The notes beneath the pieces are model-generated. The model had not been told where the DNA came from. It did not search any database and saw nothing but the letters and a program-made list of their open reading frames with translations. The position numbers and the translations under genes are program-made. Source: Scolanthus callimorphus (taxonomy: Eukaryota; Cnidaria; Anthozoa; Actiniaria; Edwardsiidae). Taken from it: 64,000 bases of DNA. The stretch lies in the NCBI GenBank assembly GCA_033964015.1, contig CM066912.1, positions 32,225,086 to 32,289,085 on the forward strand. Direction: 5' to 3'. This document shows, piece by piece, positions 35,213 through 44,759 of the stretch. Numbering within the stretch: position 1 is the stretch's first letter; every line of letters starts with the position of its first letter.

Positions 35213-36090
35213 TTTTAGTGATACAGCAAAAATGTCTACGAATCTTCAACGTTGTTTTAGGTTTGCGAACTTTATGCGAGTAACACTATATTTGCATTTC
35301 ATGCCACTCAAGTGCACGATTTTTTTATTAGTTTTGTTTTAGGCTTTTTGGTAAAATATGCAGTGCATTTTAGTGTTACAGCAAAATGTTTACGAACCTT
35401 CAACGTTGTTTTAGGTTGCGAACTTTATGCGAGTAACACTATACTTGCATTTCATGCCACTCAAGTGGACGATTTTTTTTATTTTTGTTTTAGGCTTTTT
35501 GGGTAAAATATGTGCATTTTAGTGTTACAGCAAAAATGTTTACGAACCTTCAACGTTGTTTTAGGTTTGCGAACTTTATGCGAGTAACACTATACTTGCA
35601 TTTCATGCCAGTCAAGTGCACGATTTTTATTTTTTGTTTTAGGCTTTTTGGTAAAATATGTGCATTTTAGTGTTACAGCAAAATGATTACGAACCTTCAA
35701 CGTTTTTTAGGTTTGCGAACTTTATGCGAGTAACACTATACTTGCATTTCATGCCAGTCAAGTGCACGATTTTTTTTTATTTTTGTTTTAGGCTTTTGGG
35801 TAAATATGTGCATTTTAGTGTTACAGCAAAAATGTTTACGAACCTTCAACGTTGTTTTAGGTTGCGACTTTATGCGAGTAACACTATACTTGCATTTCAT
35901 GCCACTCAAGTGCACGAGTTTTTTGATTTTTGTTTTACTTTTGGGTAAATATGTGCATTTTAGTGTTACAGCAAAAATGTTTACGAACCTTCAACGTACG
36001 TTGTTTTAGGTTTGCGAACTTTATGCGAGTAAACACTATACTTGCACTTCACGCCACTCAAGTGTATGATATTTTGATTTTGTAAAATGT
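35213..36090. repeat. Tandem satellite, ~150-bp unit, about six copies
   Basis: Each unit contains tgcattttagtgttacagca, tacgaaccttcaacgtt, ggtttgcgaactttatgcga, acttgcatttcatgcca and tttgttttaggctttt. Units differ by small indels and T-run length. The last unit degenerates at about 36060. Confidence 0.95.
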
Positions 36091-36968
36091 GCATTTAATA
36101 AGTAGTCTAGTCATGACGTGTCTATTTCACTTAAATTCGTAATAATGAATTGATTCGATAACATAGCTTTTTAAGGGGGGGGGGGGGAGCAAAACAAATA
36201 TCGAAGCTACCTCTGTATATACCAGCCAGTTTGACTTGTACTTTGAAAAATCCTGGGTTCCGTTGGTCAATTTAGTGCGAACTACTCATTAAAACAAGTT
36301 CCATCCCATGTCTTCCCTGCTAGCAGAGGCCTCTTGTGATCCATGTTATTTTCTATTGATAAATGTGGTTAGTAGTTTGTTCTCACGAGTGGTATTTGTA
36401 TTCGTTCAATTTAGCAAATTCTTCCAACAGGTGTATGGAAGTAGTAGTGTTTTGCCCCTCTTCACATTTATACCGAGCTCAATACAGGTTGCTTATTTGA
36501 GAATTGGAAATAGAGCATCGCATAGTAGTAGTTCTATAGTTTCGATTCGCAAATCCCAATGGAACATTTTATTTTTGCTGGCTGCTGGCAAAAAGAGTAC
36601 ATTTAATCATTTTTGGTGCTGGCTGGCAAATAACAGTACATCAGGCACATGGTGGCTGGCAACGCTTGTTACTCTAGGTGAGTGCTGGCTAGGAATAAAG
36701 TATAAAGGGCACTCCCTGGCTGGCTTTGAGGAACGGATGTTTTTTTCCCACGAAGATTAATAATTAGCTTATTAATGGTTGTACTCTAAAGATGTTTTTG
36801 CTATATTTTGATTAAATAAGAGAAAATGTTCGTTGAGCCTCCTGAATTCAATTAAACTTGTCGACGTTAGGATCGATCAAATGCCGCGCTAATCGCCGAA
36901 CTAAATTGAATTGAATTCATTCCGGCAGTAGCGCGGCGTTTATGACTTGCATTATTTATCAAGTGTCC

Positions 36969-37288
36969 CAATGTCCCAGTTGTCGTGACGTACGCTCACT
37001 TGTGGCACTGGCCATTTGGGGAACTTCCCTGCAAAGTTTTGCCTTTCTTACAAGGCCTAACACTTTGTGCGCATCAGTCCTGACATTACTAGCAATTGCA
37101 TGCGACCGCTACTGGCATATTGTTCACTTCAGAAGACGAAACTCAAGCTGGAGGAGGCCTATAAAATACTGGCATTGATTTGGCTGTGGTGGTTCCAGCG
37201 CCTTTGTTGATGTTTTCACAGACTATCAGGCGCGGGGGAAGTGGTCACGTGCGAGGAAATATGGCCTAATATGACTTCGCGGAAGGCG
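36969..37288 (+). pseudogene. Partial GPCR duplicate, frame-broken
   Basis: Nearly identical to 40510-40831 of the intact receptor (acgtacgctcac, ctagcaattgcatgcgaccg, gtcacgtgcgaggaaatatg). It carries a 2-base insertion after aacacttt, a lost A in the cgaaactc region and a small deletion after ggcattgatttgg, so it cannot encode a receptor. It starts 26 bp outside the right inverted repeat of the 7.7-kb block and ends at a family A fragment. Confidence 0.92.
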
Positions 37289-37462
37289 AGGGAAAATACG
37301 TCTGAAATTCAGGCTACCAACAAGTGAGATTTGCTTGATTTGCTAGAACGAACTTCTAACGGGTACCTATCTGGGAAAAAATGCAAGTTTTCGTATTTTA
37401 TCCCCTAAAAGGTACCAGAGGCCTGATTTTAAACCCTAAGAGGTACGAAGATTACCCAGTCC
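37287..37462. mobile_element. Poly-G element family A fragment
   Basis: Only the central and right portions are present (gagggaaaatacgtctg, ggtaccagaggcctgat). Confidence 0.8.
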
Positions 37463-37504
37463 AAAATGTTTTAACTATATATAAACAAGAGTGATATAAA
37501 AGGC

Positions 37505-37735
37505 TAAGGAGTCCAGAGCGTCTAGGCGGAGCATGACATACGCATAGACATAGAATTATACATGTGTTATTAGTGGATAGTACCATTGGCATTTGTCCAA
37601 TAATATTGATAAATTAAATAAGCTATTTAATGTGAGTCTAGTGGAGGGTGGTGATGAGGCCGGCTCTCGATACTGAGCACTTCCGCGACATGTATCTCTC
37701 TTGTTTTGCCACTCTGCATTAAAATAATAACGCAT
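37505..37735. repeat. Dispersed repeat, ggggtccagagag family, copy 3
   Basis: Slightly diverged head (ggagtccagagcg), otherwise the same block order as at 16930. Followed by a poly-C tract at 37806-37828. Confidence 0.7.
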
Positions 37736-38026
37736 CATCTTCAGAGATTTTCTTAAAATATTTTCATTTTTGGTTCACATTCCCCGGGTCCGTACAAATA
37801 AGTACCCCCCCCCCCCCCCCCCCCCCCCGATGTGCCCTACTCTTCCCCAATTTCTGGAGCCGCCACAGCCATGCCTTTAGAAAAGTGGGGTCTGGATGGG
37901 GTTAACCGACAATGACGAATGGGCATAAAAGTTACCGACAAACGACAACAAAATGCGCACTTTAAACAAAAATGCACTTTAGACTGGCTACCGACATTTC
38001 TATAGGATTATTCAAAGCTTCAGGAG

Positions 38027-38130
38027 GCTAGATTCCGCTAAGAAAGTAGCACGAAAAAAGCGATATCGCACGAGTCGCGCAGCGACGAGGGCGATATCGC
38101 CTTTTTGAGTGCTATTTTCGGCGGAATCTA
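38027..38130. repeat. Hairpin repeat
   Basis: Arms agattccgctaag...gcgatatcgc and inverse near-complement; tatcataggatt palindromes flank it to about 38205. Positions 38220-39490 hold no recognised gene. Confidence 0.65.
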
Positions 38131-39508
38131 CCGACTGAACGCTTTGAATATACTTGAATCCTATGATATCTCGTCCTCAATTTACACAAAAAAAGAGATA
38201 TCATAGGATTCTACAAAATATCCCGTAAAGCGTTTAGTCCTGAAATAGCGAGTCTTTCAGCGCATGCTCCAACGCTCAAAATCAACCAATCAGCGACGGC
38301 CCTCAAATGAATGTCCCCAGAGCCTCCCCTGCGAGCAGACGAGCCGGGGAGCTCTGGGTACGAGATGGACTTTGAGCGCCTGTGTGTGGGAGTAGACACC
38401 AGGTGAACTCCGTTCCATTGTGACACTTCCCGAGCTTCAAATTACCAGAGATGAGACTGAATTTCAATAGGTATAACTGACACTCTGGGCATCCTTAGAT
38501 GATCTTTCAGGGTATTAATTGGTCTGTTCACGGAAAATAAATTAGACAAGAAGCGTGTGCGCATGCGCAGAAGGACAATTTAAAAAGAAACTCATTCCCG
38601 TGTCAATGTATTGCCTACTATGAATATAAGTAAAACAACATGCTAAACGGCAACTGTGAAAAACATTTCTGCATTATCGTGAGATAAGCTACTACTAGTT
38701 ATAAAAAGAAAACCAACGTGTCCCACATGGATCTCCAACACACTCTTCAGGCCTATAAATACGTTGGTGATGCATAATTATTAGTTGGTTGTTCACTAAC
38801 GGTACAAGGGGCGTCCTTATATGGTCTGGTGGCCGGGCGTTCTCTCACCCATAGGTATCTAGCTACTGAGCAATTCAACACCAGGATAGCGACTGTCAGG
38901 GCCGAAATCTCTGGCGTGGGCGTAAGAACCGTACGGTCGCCATACGACGCTTCAGCTCTTTGTCTGGAAGTATGGTCCTATTTTTTCTTCTTTTTCCTCA
39001 AATCAAGTACATGCTGAATTTGCATTGGTGTGGACAGGCAAATGATTTATATTACTTGAAGGAGTCACAAAAGCGCAGTTCAAAATTATTTCCATCATTT
39101 CATCACAAATAAAATGGCCGTACCACCGGCACTGAGTTCGTGTGAGTTAACCTGTGAAAAGCGTGAAAAGCTATCCACTCCGCTATCCACTCCGCCAAAA
39201 TCTCTCATTGACATAAAACACATAAAAAGACTAAGACATAAAAGACTAAGATAATGGCAAGAGATAATGGCTTATACACCAAGGAAAACCTATTAATTAG
39301 AGGCATTTCAAATCTCTAGCCAATAAGAAGTTGAAGCCATTCGATAAAAAAAAAAGTCATGCGTGAGCATTGGCAGCACTCCAGTATTTGAAATCAATAA
39401 AGACACACTTTTCAGTGCTAGACCTCATATTTTTATGAATTTTAACTCCCATCGCTCTCAATCGAACCTCACTTTACGACTGAATGGACGATTCAGCGAC
39501 AAAGACCG

Positions 39509-39629
39509 TTCCCTGCTAGCAGAGGCCTCTTTTTTCTGCATTTCGCTGGCTGTTTCACGAGGAAAAGAACTTTTCTCGCGAACCTCAGCCAGCGAAATGC
39601 AGAGAAAAGAGGACTCTGCTAGCAGGGAA
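39509..39629. mobile_element. 121-bp MITE with 9-bp TSD
   Basis: TIR ttccctgctagcagag continues about 45 bp into ctctgcatttcgctggctg and is mirrored at the right. CAAAGACCG is duplicated exactly at 39500-39508 and 39630-39638. A 9-bp duplication with long TIRs suggests a MULE- or Merlin-type source. Relative at 57707-57901; end-like sequence at 36311. Confidence 0.88.
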
Positions 39630-40245
39630 CAAAGACCGCATAACCGACAATTTTCAAGAATTTTAACCGACATCCAGCCCCCCCCCCCCCCCAAAAAAAA
39701 AAAAATCCAGACCCTGAAAAAGGTGATAGTACTCTTGTTCTAGCATCCACACCGTAGAAAAGTTATCTATGTTTTGAATTCCTCATTAAGTGCAGTTTTT
39801 ATCTTCCGGTTTTAGCTTCAAAATATACCTTGCTTGACTAAGTACTCTGTCGCTGAAAGTAAAGGTCATTTCAACAAAAATATAGCTAATTGACATATTT
39901 ATCACATGATTTAAGAAGTTTATATAACTATATAAGAAAAATCAGATATTACAAGAGTTTAAGGTCACGGAGAACTGGCTAATCTTGTTATTGTTTTTCT
40001 AAAACTTATTGCGAGCTAAAAATGATCAATTAGTTCTAATTTTCGGTACCCTCTGTCAAGTGACACTATATTTCCTATGTGGCTCTCGGAATGGAAGTTT
40101 GCGCAATAATTAATTCTTTTGCAATAGAATGGTAGGAACTTGAAAGGATTAGTTAAGCCTGAAGGGTATTAGGTACGATCGAATTCCATTACGATTAACC
40201 TAAATACGCCAAACACAGTGGAATTTCTTTACTTCCGAGAAGGCA

Positions 40246-42571
40246 ATGGAGGGCAGCGAGCCAAACTTCGCTTTCAACGCAAGCAACATAACAAGCTGTG
40301 TTTCTAACTTCAGTGAAAGGTGTGAAAGTGGAGGAAATGTCGAAAGTTTAGCCGTAAAAGTCGTTCGTCTACTTGGCTACACCATGGTTTTCCTGTTCGG
40401 TGTTATGGGGAACTTCATGGTGATACTCGCTGTGCGAAAGCCAAAAATGCGAACAGTCACAAATATTCTGATTGCCAATTTGGGCTGGCTGATCTGCTAG
40501 TGGCTTTATTCAATGTTCCAGTTGTCGTGACGTACGCTCACTTATGGCACTGGCCATTTGGGGAACTTCTCTGCAAAGTTTTGCCTTTCTTACAAGGCCT
40601 AACACTTTGCGCATCAGTCCTGACATTACTAGCAATTGCATGCGACCGCTACTGGCATATTGTTCACTTCAGAAGACGAAAACTCAAGCTGGAGGAAGCC
40701 TATAAAATGCTGGCATTGATTTGGGTTCTGTCTGTGGTGGTTCCAGCGCCTTTGTTGATGTTTTCACAGACTATCAGGCGCGGGGAAGTGGTCACGTGCG
40801 AGGAAATATGGCCTAATATGACCTCGCGGAAGGCGTATACCATGGTTATTTTTCTGATTCTCTATTTGTTTCCTTTGTTTGCGATTTCATGGCTGTACGC
40901 CATGGTGGCGGTTTGGTTGAAAAGCATGCCTGCTGTTTCAACTTTAGGTTGGTATAAAATGTCTTGTTGTTTTATTTCTCTCAAGCAAAGAGGAATATCA
41001 GTATTGAGTATAATTACTCAAGTGATTATAGAATTTCCGCGCGCTGTTTTCTCTTGCTACCGGTGATTATAAAATTGAAAGGATTGGGAGTGGCGCGCGA
41101 TGAGTTTTGTTATGATCGTGAATTACGAATCCCCAAAACGAAACAAGATTATTTTTGTCTAAAAACCTTTTTGGGGATTTTTTCACGATCATAACAAAAC
41201 TCGCGCGTGCACTCCCAATCCTTTCAGTGTTAATTCACAAATGTTAAGAATAACCTTTCGACCAATCAGCGCGCGGAAATTCTTATAATCACTGTGTGTG
41301 ATGATGCGGTATTAGCTCTATTTTTACGCGTTGATGGGGTGAAAAACAGTGTTGTCAGAATGTTTATAAGCAGTGGTTTAATTCAAGAAAAGTAGTCGGC
41401 CCTGTTTGGCTAATTTCAGTGGCTCAATTATGCTTTTGTCTGGGATCCGATGAAAAGTAGCCGGCGGAGCTCCGGCGGAGCTCGGTGGTTGATCGCCGTC
41501 ATGTTCTGACACGGAACCTGTTGTAAAACCCTGCGGTTTCGGAAAATTGCTTCTGGCGGAATAGAGGTGAAAAACATAACATTGGAAACGCGGTATTGCG
41601 ATGTTTCTCAATCTACGCTAGATGTTTGCTTTGGAAATCTTTTGCGTTTATTGTCTTTATGCCGTAATTTCGGAGATTTTGCACGGTATGCGATTAAGAA
41701 ACCCCTAATGTCCGCTCTTGAATGCATGTTCTGCGATGTTTAACGTTGTTCAATACATGTTTATCGTTTTCTAAATCACTGAAAACGTAACTTCGGGAAA
41801 AGTTGAACTGGATTAACATGCCCGTAGCCAGGGCAAGCACCCCCCCCCCCCCCCACGCGACAAAAAGGTCCACATTTAAGGGTTTGAAAACACTGTTTTA
41901 GTGACTATATGGGCCAAACAGAAGACTGCAGTCACTTTAGCATACAGCCAGTTTCGTATATTTGCTTTTTCTAGTGAATTTTGACTAGCGGTTTGTTGTT
42001 CTTATAAGCCAATTAGATTCTTGCCTAGTGCAGTCGCCCGGCTTTCCGTCGCGACGTTGTCTGATTTGAGTGGCGAAACAGGGCAAGAGTTTCATTGGCT
42101 CAAATAGTTTGATTGGCGGAACAGCAAAGTCAAAAAGCAAAACATAATTTTATGCTTTTGAAAACGTGGGTCGCGATGCAACAGTTTTAGCTGTAAAACT
42201 AATTCTCAACTTTCTGTTTTTTAGCGCGAAAGCACGAGGTCCAAAAGAAAGTTGTTCGTATGTTGGTGACGGTGGTCGCACTCTTTGCACTCTGTTGGCT
42301 TCCATATCACGTGATCTTCATATTTATGGACTATGGGACCCCTACACAGTGGGATATTTTGGTCTCGGTAATTCTCTTCTCTCAGTGGCTAGTATTTGCT
42401 TCGAGTGCCTGCAACCCTGTGGTGTATGCGGTTATGAATGAGAATTATAGGCGTGAGTTTGCCAAAATGATTTCTATTTGTAAACGCCAGCGGAAAAGGA
42501 CCCTACAGGGTTATTCAGGGCAGAGGTCAAAGTCGACAACCTTGAGTGTGTTGTTTGTTTCAAGCGTTTAG
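40246..42571 (+). CDS. Class A (rhodopsin-like) peptide-type GPCR
   Basis: Seven-helix receptor of about 349 aa at the plasma membrane. Exon 1 is 40246-40947, exon 2 is 42225-42571; the gttggt donor and ttttttag acceptor leave matching phases. The N terminus has possible N-glycosylation sites (NAS, NIT, NFS). TM1 contains GNFMVILAV and TM2 contains ADLLVALFN. The TM3 cysteine is at about residue 110, DRYWHIV at about 134, ECL2 has VVTCEE, TM6 has CWLPYH and TM7 has NPVVYAV. CWLPYH and the short third loop suggest a neuropeptide receptor; the ligand is unknown. One base appears missing in TM2 (near 40484), where the frame jumps exactly at NL-xx-ADLL. A broken partial copy lies at 36969. Confidence 0.85.
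41022..41292. mobile_element. MITE in GPCR intron
   Basis: TIR gtgattatagaatttccgcg cgctg is mirrored at 41267-41292. Inner arms share gattgggagtg and gagttttgttatgatcgtga. Non-coding. Confidence 0.85.
41817..41992. repeat. Repeat with cccgtagccaggg end, in GPCR intron
   Basis: Poly-C follows the end. The sequence from aaggtccacatttaagg to ttgactagcgg matches 59908-60113 in inverse orientation. Confidence 0.75.
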
Positions 42572-42634
42572 CAGGAAATACACTTCTAGGCATCGGCAAA
42601 AAACTACACACTATACTATACACTATATATAAGC

Positions 42635-42873
42635 ACAGTCTCGAGATAGAAGAAAGTCAAAAAAGTGGTTTTTCAGTAAGTCAAAATATAGATCTAAGAA
42701 TCTGTCAGGAGATCTTACATACATAGTTCCATGGTTTCATAATGCTATTAAAAATAGGCCTGAAAAGTATAGAGGTGCGCTGCGCCAGTGTGCGGGATTC
42801 AAAACTAATAGGGCGTATAGGCATAGATTTAAAGAGTATAATCACATGGGGTCAATTCACATTGGAGAAATTG
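42635..42873 (+). other. Open frame without start, unrecognised
   Basis: About 79 codons without a stop, including basic stretches and VPWFHNAIKNRP, ending HIGEIA. It starts just 3' of the GPCR stop, has no ATG at its head, and is followed by a gattgattgattgg run of the kind seen at LINE 3' ends. It may be a transposon remnant; no family was recognised. Confidence 0.35.
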
Positions 42874-43059
42874 CTTGATTTTCTGTCTGTCAACGAATCT
42901 AGTTGATCTGCCTAGTAAAGTAGTCGCACTATCAAAGTCGTCTTCTATCTGTTTCTTTGTTTAATTTGATTGATTGATTGGTTGGCTGATATTCAGATCG
43001 CCCATAATGCGCTTGTATGGCGTCCGAATTTTGGTGAAAAACGCTCAAGGTACCCAACA

Positions 43060-43403
43060 TAGACCAAGGGGGACTCCCCTAGGGGCGGAGTGCTCGTCGG
43101 GAACTTTCGATTTATCCCTAAAAGTACCAAAAGGGCGTGGCTTAGTTGATTTTGACCCCTTACTGAATTTTGACCCCTTACTGAATTTTCCCAAGTAATT
43201 TTCTCTCGTATTTTTTACGAGGAACTAATAATACGTCTGAAATTCAAGCTACCAACAAGCGTGATATTGATAAAAACCATTATTGATTTATTTAGTGCTA
43301 GAACGGCCCCCTAACAGGTATTTATCTGGTTTTCACTGAATTTTACCCCCTAAAAGGTACCGGATCGAGGCCTGATTTTAAACCCTAAAAGGTACGGCGA
43401 GCA
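43060..43403. mobile_element. Poly-G element family A, copy lacking right end
   Basis: Starts gggggactccc, includes the tgctcgtcgggaactttcga and ctaaaaggtacc motifs, and stops at cggcgagcac without the poly-C end. Confidence 0.75.
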
Positions 43404-43669
43404 CAAGACCTCGTTCTATTCATCGGATTATTCATCATGTAATGTCCCGTGGTTTGAAATGGGCAATGCATACATAGGTAAAGAGGTCTGTTTTGACTAA
43501 AGGTACCAAACTAGAAAGTAATTGTTTTTTAGAAAGTAATTCCTCCTCTCCCTGATAAAAGTCACTCTATGCCAGAATAATTCTTCAACTTTTTTATCCC
43601 AAGGATGCATTTTTAATGGACTGCCATCCGCCTCTCCGAACTAGGTTCTGGACATAAATGGGCTGCGGT

Positions 43670-44075
43670 CCCAGGGGGGTACTCGGATATAAAAATGAGG
43701 GGGGGGGGGGGGGTCCGACGGAGCTCCAAATTTCATACCCCCAAAAATACCTGAGCCATAAATTTTATACCCAACAAAATACCTGCTCCCAAAATTTTGA
43801 TACCCAAAAAAATACCCACTTTGAACTTCTGGTGTTACAAAGAGTAATTGTCTTTTTTCTTTGCTTGTCATCGCCTGTTTCCCGGAAATAGCTTTAGCTT
43901 AAGGCAGTATCTTGATAATTAACTACAAAGCCTGTCAGAAGTTTCAACCCCCAAAAATACCCGCAGATTTTTCAACCCCCCAAAAATACCTGGTAGAATT
44001 TTCAACCCAAAAAAATTACTACGAATTTCATACCCAAAAAAATACGTCGGACCCCCGGTCATTTTTATATCCGAG

Positions 44076-44109
<34 letters not shown>

Positions 44110-44113
44110 TGGG
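43670..44113. mobile_element. Poly-G element family D (8-bp TSD)
   Basis: TIR cccaggggggtactcggata continues into taaaaatga and is mirrored at the right before a poly-C tract. GCTGCGGT is duplicated exactly at 43662-43669 and 44114-44121. Internal repeats are cccaaaaatacc variants, about eight copies. Confidence 0.93.
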
Positions 44114-44424
44114 GCTGCGGTGCGAGTGAGAGAAGATTTCAGCAAATAAAAGACAACCGCCAAGCATCATCACTTTGACCATTTTATTAACTTATTTTAA
44201 TAAGTTAAAACTCGACTGAGATTAACAAAATATAAAAAGAGCCTATGTATGTCGTGTTTTCTTTACCTGAAAAAGATTGATAAATAAAAAGTTGTTAAAT
44301 GATGCAATCCTGAGATACAAGCCGCGAAAAAGAAAACAAAGAAAATAAAATAAACTAATAGCCATCAGCAGTGCATACCCCATGCGGTTTGGGCTGTAAG
44401 ACCGAGGCCAAGTGGAGTTGTAGG

Positions 44425-44688
44425 TCAAGGTGCAGGTGGAGGTGGGGATGGAGGTGGGGGTGGGGGTGGAGGAGGAGGAGGTGGTGGTGGAGGAGGAGGA
44501 GGTGGTGGAGGAGAAGGAGGTGGAGGAGGAGGAGGAGCCAGAGCTGTAACTGGAGCTGGTGGTGGAGCTGGAGGTGCAGGTGGAGGAGGAGGTGGTGGAA
44601 CTTGGACTCTTTTTATCTGAAGGTTAGGTCTTCCCTCGATGACAACGATGACACCCGCGAGCAGAACAAGCAGACAGTACTTGTACAT
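44425..44688 (-). CDS. Small secreted polyproline protein
   Basis: An 87-codon frame starting MYKYC with a hydrophobic signal segment (LLVLLAGVIVVIEG), a short RPNLQIKRVQV spacer and then almost uninterrupted proline with occasional A, S, V, T and L. There are no cysteines, so it is not a minicollagen. The antisense frame (R/W-rich) is its shadow. The signal segment resembles that of the two lectins in both protein and DNA. It might be an extracellular matrix or mucus component, but function is not known. The proline-coding repeats could be length-variable. Expression evidence would be needed to be sure it is a gene. Confidence 0.6.
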   Translation of the reverse strand: MYKYCLLVLLAGVIVVIEGRPNLQIKRVQVPPPPPPPAPPAPPPAPVTALAPPPPPPPSPPPPPPPPPPPPPPPPPPPPPSPPPPAP

Positions 44689-44759
44689 GGTATGAACGGG
44701 CAGTGCTTCCTTTGAAATAAAGAAGAAGAAAAAATGAAGAAATTTAACCAAGGTTTTAA

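Larger units (their letters stand above)
29224..36943. mobile_element. Candidate 7.7-kb inverted-repeat-bounded element
   Basis: The 21-bp sequence starting at 29224 (core taaacgccgcgctactgccg) is perfectly inverted at 36923-36943, and gaattcaattc follows inward on both sides. A second pair, ccgttcctcaaa at 29402 and its complement at 36725, lies inside in matching order, each next to repeated ctggctgg/ccagcc motifs. No target duplication seen. It encloses the DIRS-like sequences and a satellite. Confidence 0.6.

Noticed and set aside
35213..36090. CRISPR-like regular array
   Set aside because: Units are contiguous ~150-bp tandem repeats without unique spacers in a eukaryotic genome; a satellite.
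36311..36335. Third copy of the 121-bp MITE
   Set aside because: Only the terminal ~25 bp match, with no second end nearby; treated as a lone end.
44371..44715. Arg/Trp-rich frame on the plus strand
   Set aside because: Shadow of the polyproline frame on the minus strand, lacking any signal or family.
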